NCBI RefSeq assembly: GCF_900177535.1
Contig: NZ_FXAJ01000002.1
Span: forward strand, 992,001 to 1,056,000
Direction: 5' to 3'
DNA: 64,000 bases
Source: Priestia filamentosa
GTDB lineage: Bacteria > Bacillota > Bacilli > Bacillales > Bacillaceae_H
The notes beneath the pieces were generated by a model. That model did no database searches and was not told the DNA's origin. It saw only the letters and a list, made by a program, of their open reading frames with translations. A program made the position numbers and the translations under genes. This document shows positions 33,990-42,011 of this stretch, piece by piece; within the stretch, counting starts at the first letter, position 1, and every line of letters starts with the position of its first letter.

Positions 33990-34300
33990 TAATTCGAAAG
34001 ACCTAACAAACACAACTACATGTATAAACGCAATGAATGGGAGTAGTAAAAGTTTTTTCGTAGATTCAGAGAGCTGCGGGTTGGTGCAACGCAGTCTATA
34101 AACACTTTGAACTCGCCCAGGAGCAGCAAGATGGAACGGAGTGGAAGTTCCCTATATTTTGACGAATAACCTACGTTATAAGGTATACGAGCAGGATTCG
34201 AAAAGAATCAACAAGAGTGGTACCGCGGTTTGCCTAAGAAGCTTATCGTCTCTTTTTTCATTCAAAATGAGAAAAGAGACGATAAGCTTTTTTGTTTTTT
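33990..34300 (+). ncRNA. T-box leader, probably leucine-specific
   Basis: Stem I contains AGAGAGCTGCGGGTTGGTG, and the T-box consensus AGAGTGGTACCGCGG is at 34214-34228. The terminator AAGCTTATCGTCTCTTTT / AAAAGAGACGATAAGCTT with a T run follows (34239-34298), overlapping the antiterminator. In the specifier loop GAA-CTC-GCC the codon is read as CTC (34112-34114), i.e. leucine. Uncharged tRNA-Leu would then allow expression of the permease. The specifier assignment rests on spacing and is less sure than the T-box itself. Confidence 0.92.
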
Positions 34301-34373
34301 AAAACGTTATCCGGCCGGAATAAAACATTGAGATATTAGAAAGCTTGATTATGGAAAAGTGGAGGTAAGTGTT

Positions 34374-35714
34374 ATGAGAGACAACCAGAATTTACAGCGC
34401 ACAATGACTTCTCGTCATATTATGATGATGGCATTAGGAGGAGCTATCGGGGCTGGTTTATTTAAAGGAAGCAGTTCAGCCATTGATATGGCAGGCCCAT
34501 CTGTTGTTATTGCATATCTTATTGGAGGCATTATTTTATTATTTATTATGCAAGGTCTCGCTGAAATGGCGGTTCAAAACAATAAAGCAAGAACATTTCG
34601 CGATCTTGTTCAGTCTCATTTAGGCAAATATCCTGCTTATTTCTTAGACTGGATTTATTGGAAGATGTGGGTGCTAAACATTGCAGCTGAAGCTGTAGTT
34701 TCCGCAATATTCTTACAATATTGGTTTCCGCAGTATCCAATTTGGTTTTTAACATTACTTGTTTCTGTCCTAGTCACTGTTGTAAATCTACTTTCTGTAA
34801 AAGTTTTTGCCGAAACAGAGTATTGGTTGGCTTTGGTTAAAATTAGCGTTATTATCTTGTTTATCTTAGCAGGTGTATTGCTTTTATTCGTATCATTTGG
34901 CAGTCATGAAGCAGTTGGATTTTCAAACTTAACAAAGCATGATGGATTTTTTCCAAATGGTTCTGTTGGTTTAATTACAGCAATGCTTGTTGTTATTTAT
35001 TCTTACGGAGGAACAGAGATTATCGGCGTTACTTTAGCAGAAACTAAAAATCCTGAGAAAGTTGTTCCAAAAGCGGTTCGCAGTACGTTAACACGTATTA
35101 TTGCCTTTTACATTTTTCCATTTTTTATTATCGTTAGCTTGATTCCTTGGAATGAAGTAAATGGCGTTCAAGAAAGTCCGTTTGTAATGGTATTTAAAAT
35201 GATTGGAATTCCTGGTGCAGATCATATTATGAATGCGGTCATTTTACTTGCTATTATTTCCTCTATGAATTCAGGGTTATACGGTTCATCTCGCGTTCTA
35301 TATACACAAGCTGTTGATGGTCGCCTTCCAAAAGTATTTGCTAAACTATCAAAAAGAAAAGTTCCTGTTTATGCAATTTTAACATGTACCTCTTCTTTAT
35401 ATGTAGGAGTGATCATTTCCCTTGTTGCAGGAAGTAAAACGTTTGATTACTTAATGGGCTCTTTAGGATATACTGTTCTATTTATTTGGTTAATCATTGG
35501 TCTTGCTCATGTGAAGTCACGTAAGAATTCGTTTGAAGTTAGCTCTTATCATGTGAAATGGTTTCCTTACACAACTTGGTTTGCGATTATTGCTTTGCTT
35601 TTAATCTTAGTTGGCGTTATTTTTACAACTTCTTTTATTATTACAAGTATCACCCTTGCTATCTATCTTTTGATTACTTTAACGTATTTTTTCAAACGAC
35701 ATCAAATTCAGTAA
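34374..35714 (+). CDS. yvbW: APC family amino-acid permease, YvbW-like
   Basis: About 446 residues with twelve membrane helices; the N-terminal signature RHIMMMALGGAIGAGLFKGS is typical of the APC/AAT family. In family members the GAIGAGLF loop contacts the amino-acid carboxylate. It resembles B. subtilis YvbW, whose gene also has a leucine T-box, so leucine or branched-chain uptake is likely. ATG at 34374 has GGAGGT 7 bases upstream; the longer frame from 34359 is rejected. It is single-gene and followed by a very strong terminator. Confidence 0.88.
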   Translation: MRDNQNLQRTMTSRHIMMMALGGAIGAGLFKGSSSAIDMAGPSVVIAYLIGGIILLFIMQGLAEMAVQNNKARTFRDLVQSHLGKYPAYFLDWIYWKMWVLNIAAEAVVSAIFLQYWFPQYPIWFLTLLVSVLVTVVNLLSVKVFAETEYWLALVKISVIILFILAGVLLLFVSFGSHEAVGFSNLTKHDGFFPNGSVGLITAMLVVIYSYGGTEIIGVTLAETKNPEKVVPKAVRSTLTRIIAFYIFPFFIIVSLIPWNEVNGVQESPFVMVFKMIGIPGADHIMNAVILLAIISSMNSGLYGSSRVLYTQAVDGRLPKVFAKLSKRKVPVYAILTCTSSLYVGVIISLVAGSKTFDYLMGSLGYTVLFIWLIIGLAHVKSRKNSFEVSSYHVKWFPYTTWFAIIALLLILVGVIFTTSFIITSITLAIYLLITLTYFFKRHQIQ

Positions 35715-35771
35715 GGTATTGGAAAAGGTTTGTTTCATATAACTATTGATTAAGTAGACCGTTCTTTATAA

Positions 35772-35820
35772 CTAGCAAAAAAGCATGGACATAAACACCA
35801 TGCTTTTTTGCTAGTTTTTT
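35772..35820. terminator. Bidirectional terminator after yvbW
   Basis: CTAGCAAAAAAGCATGG (35772-35788) and CCATGCTTTTTTGCTAG (35798-35814) form a perfect 17-bp stem. The stop codon of the convergent gene lies inside it. Confidence 0.93.
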
Positions 35821-36296
35821 AACCATTGATAGACATCTATTCCATAGAAAAGTAAAAGCCCGCTTCCTATCCCCCACACGGTGATGCTTATGACTTGCCA
35901 CAGAACTATATTTTCTTTTCTCGCACTTGCTGCCACAGATACTAGTGCACTAATATGATTAGCTCCAACAATTGGGCCTAACAGCGCTAGACCAGGTACG
36001 CCATACTTATCAAAGTAATGTCTTGCTTTTGCAAACCGTCTGTTTATAGAAGGATAACGGTCATGGTGGTTTAACTTATCCTTGATCAGAGTAACAAACA
36101 AGACAACAAGTAACACAGAAATAATATTTCCTCCTATACCTAAAAATGCGGTTAAAACAAATGGTAACTCCAATAAAATACCTAAAGGAACTGCTACATG
36201 AGCTTCAAGAAATGGAATAAATCCAATCACAAAAACCATCACAAAACGATACATTAACTGCATTTCTTTAATTCTATACAAAATTTCTTCAACCAA
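35811..36296 (-). CDS. Small multidrug export protein (COG2426)
   Basis: 161-residue membrane protein of the Sm_multidrug_ex family, with motifs FIPFLEAHVAVPLGILL near residue 25 and KYGVPGLALLGPIVGANH near residue 97. There are four or five membrane segments. Despite its name, the family is related to SNARE-associated/DedA-like proteins and its transport role is poorly proven. It lies between the yvbW terminator and the vgb terminator, on the same strand as vgb but separately terminated. Confidence 0.82.
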   Translation of the reverse strand: MVEEILYRIKEMQLMYRFVMVFVIGFIPFLEAHVAVPLGILLELPFVLTAFLGIGGNIISVLLVVLFVTLIKDKLNHHDRYPSINRRFAKARHYFDKYGVPGLALLGPIVGANHISALVSVAASARKENIVLWQVISITVWGIGSGLLLFYGIDVYQWLKN

Positions 36297-36390
36297 TCGA
36301 TCTCCTCCGTCCTACCTTTTCAATAGGTAAATCTTACAGTTTTCAGTATAAAAGGTGACGTGGGGAGAGGTTCAAGCCATTTTCAACAAA

Positions 36391-36425
36391 AAAAGAAGTT
36401 CATTTTTTGAACTTCTTTTTCTTGC
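36391..36425. terminator. Terminator of vgb
   Basis: AAAAGAAGTTCA (36391-36402) and TGAACTTCTTTT (36409-36420) with flanking A and T runs, directly behind the vgb stop codon on the minus strand. Confidence 0.9.
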
Positions 36426-37309
36426 TAAAAACTTAATCGCCCGATTTTATTACATTCTTGGGCAAACCATAGCGCCCCATCAGACCCTAGGATAATACCA
36501 TGTGGTTCAGCACTTTTTGTTGGAAGTTGATATTCTTTAAACTCCCCTTCTGTTGTAATGCGCCCGATTTGGTCTCTTCCCCACTCCGTAAACCATAGCG
36601 CATCATCAGGGCCCGTTGCAATGCCATGTGGACGAGCATGTGATGTAGGAATTTTATATTCTGAAATTTCTCCATCAAGGGTGATGCGTCCAATTTGATT
36701 CGCATTGATTTCAACAAACCATAGGGCATCATCAGGGCCTCCTGTTATACCAACAGGACCGGCATTCTCTGTTGGCAAATTAAATAGGGTTATATTTCCT
36801 GCTACCGTAATTCTTCCAATCTGGTTACTCTGATTTAACGTAAACCACAGTGCCCCATCAGCACCATATACAATATACGATGGAAAAGCAGCCCCAGCAG
36901 GTAAGCTGTATTCAGTAATCTCTCCTGACGAGGCAATTTTCCCAATCCGGTTCCCTTTTGTTTCTGTAAACCATACATCACCGTCAGGTCCTTTTGTAAT
37001 GCCAAATGGAGCTGAGTCTTCGTGTGGAAGAGGATATTCCTTTATCTCTCCTTCAGATGTTAAGCGCCCAATTTTATTTCCCTTATTTTCTGTAAACCAT
37101 AGTTCATCATTATATGAGGACGTAATAAGCAATACACCTGCATCAGCAGTCGGAACTTTTGTATACGTAAGTTGTCCATCTAGCGTAATCCGTCCAATGC
37201 TGTTTGCTTTATGCTGTGTAAACCACAACTCTCCATCCGTCCCTGCCGTAATTCCATAAGGACTTGAGTTTTCGAGTGAAAGGTTATACTCTTTATATCT
37301 CATCTTCAT
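36425..37309 (-). CDS. vgb: Virginiamycin B lyase Vgb
   Basis: 294 residues forming a seven-bladed beta-propeller; each blade shows the repeat (D/G)xLWFTE...N.IGRI. The lyase opens the ring of streptogramin B antibiotics by elimination using Mg2+. The segments that carry the catalytic His/Glu residues are present: TSHARPHGI, LWFTEWGRDQIG, SAEPHGI and LWFAQECNKIG. No signal peptide, so it is cytoplasmic. Chromosomal Vgb homologues are common in bacilli and may serve as intrinsic resistance. It lies near an ABC-F gene able to complement it against streptogramin A. Confidence 0.92.
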   Translation of the reverse strand: MKMRYKEYNLSLENSSPYGITAGTDGELWFTQHKANSIGRITLDGQLTYTKVPTADAGVLLITSSYNDELWFTENKGNKIGRLTSEGEIKEYPLPHEDSAPFGITKGPDGDVWFTETKGNRIGKIASSGEITEYSLPAGAAFPSYIVYGADGALWFTLNQSNQIGRITVAGNITLFNLPTENAGPVGITGGPDDALWFVEINANQIGRITLDGEISEYKIPTSHARPHGIATGPDDALWFTEWGRDQIGRITTEGEFKEYQLPTKSAEPHGIILGSDGALWFAQECNKIGRLSF

Positions 37310-37386
37310 AAGGAACCCTCCTTTTTATGTATAGCTTCTTACATGCTTCTTCATAAAAGGAAAGAATTCCTGTACAAAACAGTGCT

Positions 37387-38529
37387 TCACACAAGTTTTT
37401 TCTTTTCAAACCGCTCTAGTGAAAATAGCGAAAGATCTTGTTCAGTCTCTCCTTTTGTTACAAGCTCGCTTAGCGCTTTCCCAATGGCACTGCTAAATTT
37501 AAATCCGTGTCCAGAAAATCCAGCAGCAATCGCAACATTTGGATAGTTCGGATGAGAGTCTACAATAAAATCTTCATCAGGGGTCATCGTATACATGCAC
37601 GTTTTGCCATACTTTAAGCTCGGTTCCTGCACAATAAACTGTTTTAAAAAGCTTGTTAAATCTTGTTCATCTTCCTTATAGGTAGAAAATTCTTTTAACG
37701 GATTATTAGGGTCTACAGGATGTCCTGTATCATGACGGCCTACTTTTAACCCCGCCCTGTTAATGCTCGGAAAACCGTAATACATGCCTTCTTCCGTCTC
37801 AAAACCAAAGGCTGGGAACTCTCTTTCGTTATATATTTCCTCATCACTATTAAACCAAGCGAATGTTTTGCGAATCGGCTGTAGCGGTAAATCTAAATGA
37901 AGCATAGAAAGCAGCTCATTTGAATAAGCTCCCCCTGAAACAATAAGAGATTTCGAAGTAAACGTTTCATTATCTGTTTCTACTGTCACCCGTTCCTCAC
38001 TTACTATAAGATTTATCACTTTGCGATATGGCAAAAGAGTCGCTCCTTCCTCCTCTGCAAGCTTACGATATGCTTCAATACATCTCTCACTATGAAGAAC
38101 ACCTGACGTTGGCTCAAAGCACCCTGTTAAATGTTCATCAATTGAAATGCCTTTCCACTTTTCATTCACTTCTTTAGCTGTCATAACGGTTAGTGGTAAA
38201 TCGTAGGTTTTGGCACTTGAGATGACGTTTTGGACAAATGTCGAATCTTTCGGACCAAGGGTTAAAACACCTGTTTTCGTAAATAAAGTTTGTCCCCATT
38301 CTTTTTCAAGTTCAGCCCACAGCTTTTTAGACTGTAATAACAGGGGTACATATTTTTCTCCTTCACCATATGCATAGCGGATAATCCTCGTTTCTCCGTG
38401 ATGACTTCCCTCTGTGTGTGGAGGATCGAATGCATCAAGCAATAATGTGTTTTTTCCGCTTTTTGCTAAGTAATAGCCAGCTGCCATCCCCATGGATCCA
38501 GCTCCAATAATAATGATGTCATAATGCAT
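37387..38529 (-). CDS. Monomeric sarcosine/N-methyltryptophan oxidase
   Basis: 380-residue FAD amine oxidase of the MSOX/SolA type. The Rossmann motif IIGAGSMGMAAGYYLAKSG is at residue 6, followed by GSHHGETRIIRYAYGEG (active-site Arg). YYGFPS and LKVGRHD carry the oxygen-activating Lys and the His. CMYTMTPDEDFIVD supplies the Cys to which FAD is covalently attached, and AAGFSGHGFKFS follows. It demethylates sarcosine or other N-methyl amino acids, giving formaldehyde and peroxide. Sarcosine versus N-methyltryptophan cannot be decided. It lies between vgb and the ABC-F gene, own promoter likely. Confidence 0.9.
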   Translation of the reverse strand: MHYDIIIIGAGSMGMAAGYYLAKSGKNTLLLDAFDPPHTEGSHHGETRIIRYAYGEGEKYVPLLLQSKKLWAELEKEWGQTLFTKTGVLTLGPKDSTFVQNVISSAKTYDLPLTVMTAKEVNEKWKGISIDEHLTGCFEPTSGVLHSERCIEAYRKLAEEEGATLLPYRKVINLIVSEERVTVETDNETFTSKSLIVSGGAYSNELLSMLHLDLPLQPIRKTFAWFNSDEEIYNEREFPAFGFETEEGMYYGFPSINRAGLKVGRHDTGHPVDPNNPLKEFSTYKEDEQDLTSFLKQFIVQEPSLKYGKTCMYTMTPDEDFIVDSHPNYPNVAIAAGFSGHGFKFSSAIGKALSELVTKGETEQDLSLFSLERFEKKKLV

Positions 38530-38608
38530 AGTGATGTCCCCTTCTCTTTTATCGGTTTTTAGTTGATTATAAGATGTATGTATAGAATATTCTCTCTATT
38601 ATAACAAA

Positions 38609-38640
38609 AAAGTAGAAGAACTAAATATTCTTCTACTTTC
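38609..38640. terminator. Terminator of ABC-F gene
   Basis: AAAGTAGAAGAA (38609-38620) and TTCTTCTACTTT (38628-38639), downstream of the ABC-F stop codon on the minus strand. Confidence 0.88.
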
Positions 38641-38648
38641 TTGCTATA

Positions 38649-40277
38649 TTAAAGCTCTAAAATCCTTTTTGTTAACTCTTTAAATTTCTGGTCAAGTTCC
38701 TCATATTCTTTATGTCCTGGGGCTATAAAACTAAGTTTCCCTAATACTTCTTGCCTTTCCGTTTCAAGTTTTAACTTCAATTCTTCTCTATTGTCTCTTT
38801 TTTCGGGTATTTTATTGAATTGTTTTTGAATAGTTCCATTTGTTAATAAGAGCTTCGTCTCTGTTGTTTTCTCAAGAAAATAGCGATCGTGAGAAACAAT
38901 AAGAAGCGTACCGTTGTAATGAGAAAGCGTCTCTTCAAGCTGTTCACGTGATGGTAAATCAAGATGGTTTGTGGGCTCATCGAGAATAAGCACGTCTTTT
39001 TCTTCTAATATATACATCATTAACTTACATTTTACCCGCTCACCCATGCTCATCTTTTCGATTGGCTCTTTCCACTGTGAAGACATAAAACCTAAGTGTT
39101 TCATTAAGTTTTGAACTTCACCTCTTTCGGCAAACGTTTCCCGGTAAAAAAGTTGCTCTGGTGTTTGCGCAAACGGCAGGTCAAATACTTCTTGTGTTAA
39201 ATAGCCGATATGAGCAGATGGCGATATCCATACGTCTCCTTCTGCTGTTTCTTCTCCCATTATAATCTTCAACAAGGTTGTTTTCCCGCTTCCATTTTCC
39301 CCTGTGATTGCTACTTTTTCTCCGTGCTGAATCGTAAAATTCGCATTTTGGAACAGTATCTTTTCGTTAAATGCCTTTGTTAACTTTTTAACTTCTAAAA
39401 AGCGTTTTCCAACTTTATGATGAGAAGAAATAGAAAACTGTACCGTATATTCATCTTCGACACGCTCCACTTTCTTTTTATCTAACTCTTTTTCAAGCCG
39501 TTTTCTTTTAGACTTTATTTGAGAATCCGTTCTTTTCGCTTTCACACGATGATATTCTTTAAAGCCTTCTTTTTTAGTGGACTCAGCATGTGCTTTCTTT
39601 GACCATGAAGAAAGTTCATCCATTTGAGATTCAATCCGTTCAATCATTTTTTGCTGTTTTTCATATTCACGCTGCTCAGCGCGTCTTCTTTCTTTTCGCA
39701 TTTTCATATAGCTGGAGTAATTTCCATGATGCTCAATAAGCTGTTTGTTTTCAATAGCCCATATTTTAGTTACCACATCATCTAAAAAAGCACGATCATG
39801 GGAAACAAGAAGAATTGTCCCTTTATAAGCAGTAATTTTACTCTGTAAAATATTTAAACTTTCTTCATCAAGATGGTTTGTGGGCTCATCGAGCAATAAA
39901 AGATCACTCTCTTCTGCAAATCCATGTGCAAGGCGCGCTTTTAACTTTTCTCCACCGCTTAATTTTGAGAAATCATGGAGCGGCACTCTCCATTCGTTTA
40001 AAAGTTTTCGTTGTAATGGGAGTTCATAGGTCGAAGTGTACGCTTCCTTTTCCTGTTCAACAAACACAACATTTATATTTTTTTCGAGCCACTGAATACG
40101 CCCCTTTGTTGGCTGTATCTGCTGATGAATTAGGTTTAGTAACGTAGACTTTCCCGATCCATTTTTACCAATAATCCCGATTACTTCTCCTTTATGAACC
40201 GTTCCATTGATTTTGTCAAACAGCTTATTTTCCGTCACTTCATAGCTTACATTCTGCAATTTCAACATTTCTTTCAT
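38649..40277 (-). CDS. ABC-F ribosome-protection ATPase, VmlR/Vga-like
   Basis: 542 residues with two ABC cassettes and no membrane part. Cassette 1 has Walker A GKNGSGKSTLL, signature LSGGEKLKARLA and Walker B LLLLDEPTNHLD. The interdomain linker (about 180-280), which reaches the drug site in the ribosome, is long and basic. Cassette 2 has GENGSGKTTLLKI, MSMGERVKCKL and LILDEPTNHLD. A charged C-terminal extension follows. Length and layout match VmlR (about 547 residues), which protects against lincosamides, streptogramin A and pleuromutilins. A structured leader with a terminator suggests drug-induced attenuation. ATG 40275-40277 follows AAAGGG. Confidence 0.88.
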   Translation of the reverse strand: MKEMLKLQNVSYEVTENKLFDKINGTVHKGEVIGIIGKNGSGKSTLLNLIHQQIQPTKGRIQWLEKNINVVFVEQEKEAYTSTYELPLQRKLLNEWRVPLHDFSKLSGGEKLKARLAHGFAEESDLLLLDEPTNHLDEESLNILQSKITAYKGTILLVSHDRAFLDDVVTKIWAIENKQLIEHHGNYSSYMKMRKERRRAEQREYEKQQKMIERIESQMDELSSWSKKAHAESTKKEGFKEYHRVKAKRTDSQIKSKRKRLEKELDKKKVERVEDEYTVQFSISSHHKVGKRFLEVKKLTKAFNEKILFQNANFTIQHGEKVAITGENGSGKTTLLKIIMGEETAEGDVWISPSAHIGYLTQEVFDLPFAQTPEQLFYRETFAERGEVQNLMKHLGFMSSQWKEPIEKMSMGERVKCKLMMYILEEKDVLILDEPTNHLDLPSREQLEETLSHYNGTLLIVSHDRYFLEKTTETKLLLTNGTIQKQFNKIPEKRDNREELKLKLETERQEVLGKLSFIAPGHKEYEELDQKFKELTKRILEL

Positions 40278-40299
40278 AAAATCCGTCCCTTTCTATAAT

Positions 40300-40500
40300 G
40301 GGAGGACAAAAAAATCCTCCCAAATTAATTGGAAGGATTAGCCGTACCGATACATAGACAAATAAGCTACTGTAAAATAGCTAAAGAGTTATAAAAGTGG
40401 GCAGACTAATCCTATTTTGTGTCATTTGAAATATCCGATTTCAAACTAAAAAAATAAGATTAGTTAATCATCGTCCACCCATCACTCCTTGTCATAATAT
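40300..40500 (-). promoter_or_regulatory. Attenuator leader of the ABC-F gene
   Basis: On the minus strand AATCCTTCC (40331-40339) pairs with GGGAGGATT (40313-40321), followed by seven T: an intrinsic terminator just before the gene. The competing antiterminator is AGGATTAG (40406-40413) with CTAATCCT (40334-40341). GGGAGGA (40315-40321) can also pair with TCCTCCC (40300-40306). Further up, TTTGAAAT/ATTTCAAA makes another stem. Three mutually exclusive pairings and a tiny upstream ORF are the hallmarks of antibiotic-induced attenuation. Confidence 0.75.
40464..40478 (-). CDS. Four-codon upstream ORF in ABC-F leader
   Basis: GTG GAC GAT GAT TAA (Met-Asp-Asp-Asp) with AAGGAG (40485-40490) 6 bases upstream. 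Its position at the head of a terminator/antiterminator leader suggests a stalling peptide: a drug-stalled or slowed ribosome would change leader folding. It is too short for coding statistics, so it rests only on the ribosome site and context. Confidence 0.45.
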   Translation of the reverse strand: MDDD

Positions 40501-40653
40501 TACTGTTAAGTATAGCATACATTTATGAGAGATAAAACCGTGTATTTACTTTTGAGTCATTAGCCGTTTTTATAAGGAACGTAGTTACGCAAATATTGCC
40601 TATTATTCAGAAGTATGAATTCTAAAACATTTAGCCATCCCTATGCTTTACGT

Positions 40654-40715
40654 TTGAAAAAAAGACCATCTGGACGGTATAATTATCAAAGAATAAAAAA
40701 GACCGTCCGGACGGT
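40654..40715 (+). promoter_or_regulatory. tetR promoter with two operators
   Basis: -35 TTGAAA (40654-40659), 18-base spacer, -10 TATAAT (40678-40683). Operator 1, ACCATCTGGACGGT (40665-40678), lies inside the spacer. Operator 2, ACCGTCCGGACGGT (40702-40715), a perfect palindrome, lies just downstream. The 37-base centre distance is about 3.5 helical turns. Binding would block the promoter, as expected for an autoregulated TetR repressor. Confidence 0.85.
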
Positions 40716-40732
40716 TTTATAGAGGTGATTTT

Positions 40733-41272
40733 ATGACTACAAAATCTGAAGAAAAACGAGCGCTTATTTTAAAAGCAGCTACAGAGTGGATTGTTGAACA
40801 TGATTTTCACAATTTAACACTTGAAGCAGTTGCTAAAAAAGCAGGCATTAGTAAAGGTGGGCTTCTTTATCATTTTCCAAGTAAAGAAGATTTATTAGTT
40901 GGCTTAACACAATCTATTTTTGAGGAATTTACCCTGTTACTGGATGAAAAAGCAGAGAATGATCCCATTGAAAAAGGAAGATGGTCTAGAGCCTACATTG
41001 AGCTTTCAAGATGGGATCTTGAAAATAACTCAAAGCTTAATGTAGCAGTGATGGCTCAATCACTTTTAAATCCAGAAGCTTCTAAAACAATGGTTAAAAG
41101 CTATGAATATACTCAAGATCGGCTGTTAAACGATGGACTAGACCCCGTTATAGGAGCTATTATTCGCCTAACAATAGACGGTCTTTATTATTCACAGCTG
41201 CTCGATATTGCACCAATTGAAAAAGAGTTAAAAAAGGAAACGTTTGAAAAATTATATGAAATGACAAAGTAA
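40733..41272 (+). CDS. TetR/AcrR family repressor
   Basis: 179 residues. The N-terminal helix-turn-helix (about 10-57) has LTLEAVAKKAGISKGGLLYH and FPSKEDLL. The C-terminal helical part binds an unknown ligand, probably a cationic drug exported by the two SMR proteins that follow. AGAGGTGA precedes the ATG. tetR and the SMR genes form one unit: the gap to the first SMR start is 11 bases. Its operators are the two 14-bp palindromes at 40665 and 40702. Confidence 0.9.
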   Translation: MTTKSEEKRALILKAATEWIVEHDFHNLTLEAVAKKAGISKGGLLYHFPSKEDLLVGLTQSIFEEFTLLLDEKAENDPIEKGRWSRAYIELSRWDLENNSKLNVAVMAQSLLNPEASKTMVKSYEYTQDRLLNDGLDPVIGAIIRLTIDGLYYSQLLDIAPIEKELKKETFEKLYEMTK

Positions 41273-41283
41273 GGAGGATTGGA

Positions 41284-41613
41284 ATGAACGCTATCATTCT
41301 TTTAGCTTTTGCGATTATATGTGAAGTTTTTGGCAGTACAATGCTCAAAAAATCAGAAGGATTTAAGAAGTTTTTGCCTTCGATAGGAGTTGTAATAGGA
41401 ATGGGACTCGCCTTTTATTTTCTATCTTTAGCCATTCGCACTCTTCCTATAGGAACGGTTTATGCGATATGGGCTGGCGCTGGTACTGCTTTAACTACGC
41501 TTGTCGGCGTAGTTGTTTTTAAAGATCATTTTAATCTAAAAAAAGGAATCGGATTAGCTTTTATTATCTGTGGTGTTATCGCCTTAAAAATCTCTACAGG
41601 TCAAGCTCATTGA
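41284..41613 (+). CDS. SMR family multidrug transporter, subunit 1
   Basis: 109 residues with four membrane helices. The start MNAIILLAFAIICEVFGSTM contains the essential membrane glutamate (Glu14) of small multidrug resistance proteins, and YAIWAGAGTALTTLVGVV is the SMR signature. It exchanges protons for quaternary ammonium compounds or other cations. A second, related SMR gene follows 23 bases later, so a heterodimer of opposite topology (as in EbrAB, YkkCD) is likely. AAGGAGG precedes the ATG. Confidence 0.92.
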   Translation: MNAIILLAFAIICEVFGSTMLKKSEGFKKFLPSIGVVIGMGLAFYFLSLAIRTLPIGTVYAIWAGAGTALTTLVGVVVFKDHFNLKKGIGLAFIICGVIALKISTGQAH

Positions 41614-41636
41614 TTCATAGCAGAGGAGGAATTGAA

Positions 41637-41987
41637 ATGAAGGGATATATTTTGCTCGCTCTCTCCATTATATGTGAGGTTTTTGGAACAAGCATGCTAA
41701 AGTTATCTAACGGGTTTACTGTTCTACTTCCTTCTTTTGGGGTTGTCTTAGGATTTGTGCTTGCTTTTTATTTTTTAGCCCTTTCTCTCAAGTACATTTC
41801 CCTAAGCCATGGATATGGCATCTGGGCTGGTGCTGGTACTGGATTAACTACACTTGTTGGCATCGTCTTTTTCAAAGAAGCATTTAACGTTATTACATTT
41901 ATAAGTTTGGCCGTGATCATTCTAGGAGTATTTTTGTTAAACTCTTCTAGCTCTGATAAGGAAGAAGAAAAGCCATCATCAGCTTAA
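41637..41987 (+). CDS. SMR family multidrug transporter, subunit 2
   Basis: 116 residues, four helices. The start MKGYILLALSIICEVFGTSM again carries the essential Glu, and GYGIWAGAGTGLTTLVGIV is the signature loop. The C-terminal tail SSSDKEEEKPSSA is acidic and longer than in subunit 1. ATG at 41637 has GAGGAGG 7 bases upstream; the longer frame from 41610 is rejected. The two proteins differ in loop charge, in keeping with a heterodimeric pump. A terminator overlaps the stop. Confidence 0.92.
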   Translation: MKGYILLALSIICEVFGTSMLKLSNGFTVLLPSFGVVLGFVLAFYFLALSLKYISLSHGYGIWAGAGTGLTTLVGIVFFKEAFNVITFISLAVIILGVFLLNSSSSDKEEEKPSSA

Positions 41988-42001
41988 GATGATGGCTTTT
42001 C
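41969..42001 (+). terminator. Terminator after SMR pair
   Basis: AAAGCCATCATC (41969-41980) and GATGATGGCTTTT (41988-42000); the stop codon lies in the loop. Confidence 0.9.
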
Positions 42002-42011
42002 TAATAATATA

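Noticed and set aside
33792-34013. 73-codon minus-strand ORF between the Fe-ADH gene and the T-box
   Set aside because: Overlaps the sigma-A promoter of the T-box unit, ends at the Fe-ADH ribosome site and has no protein-like pattern.
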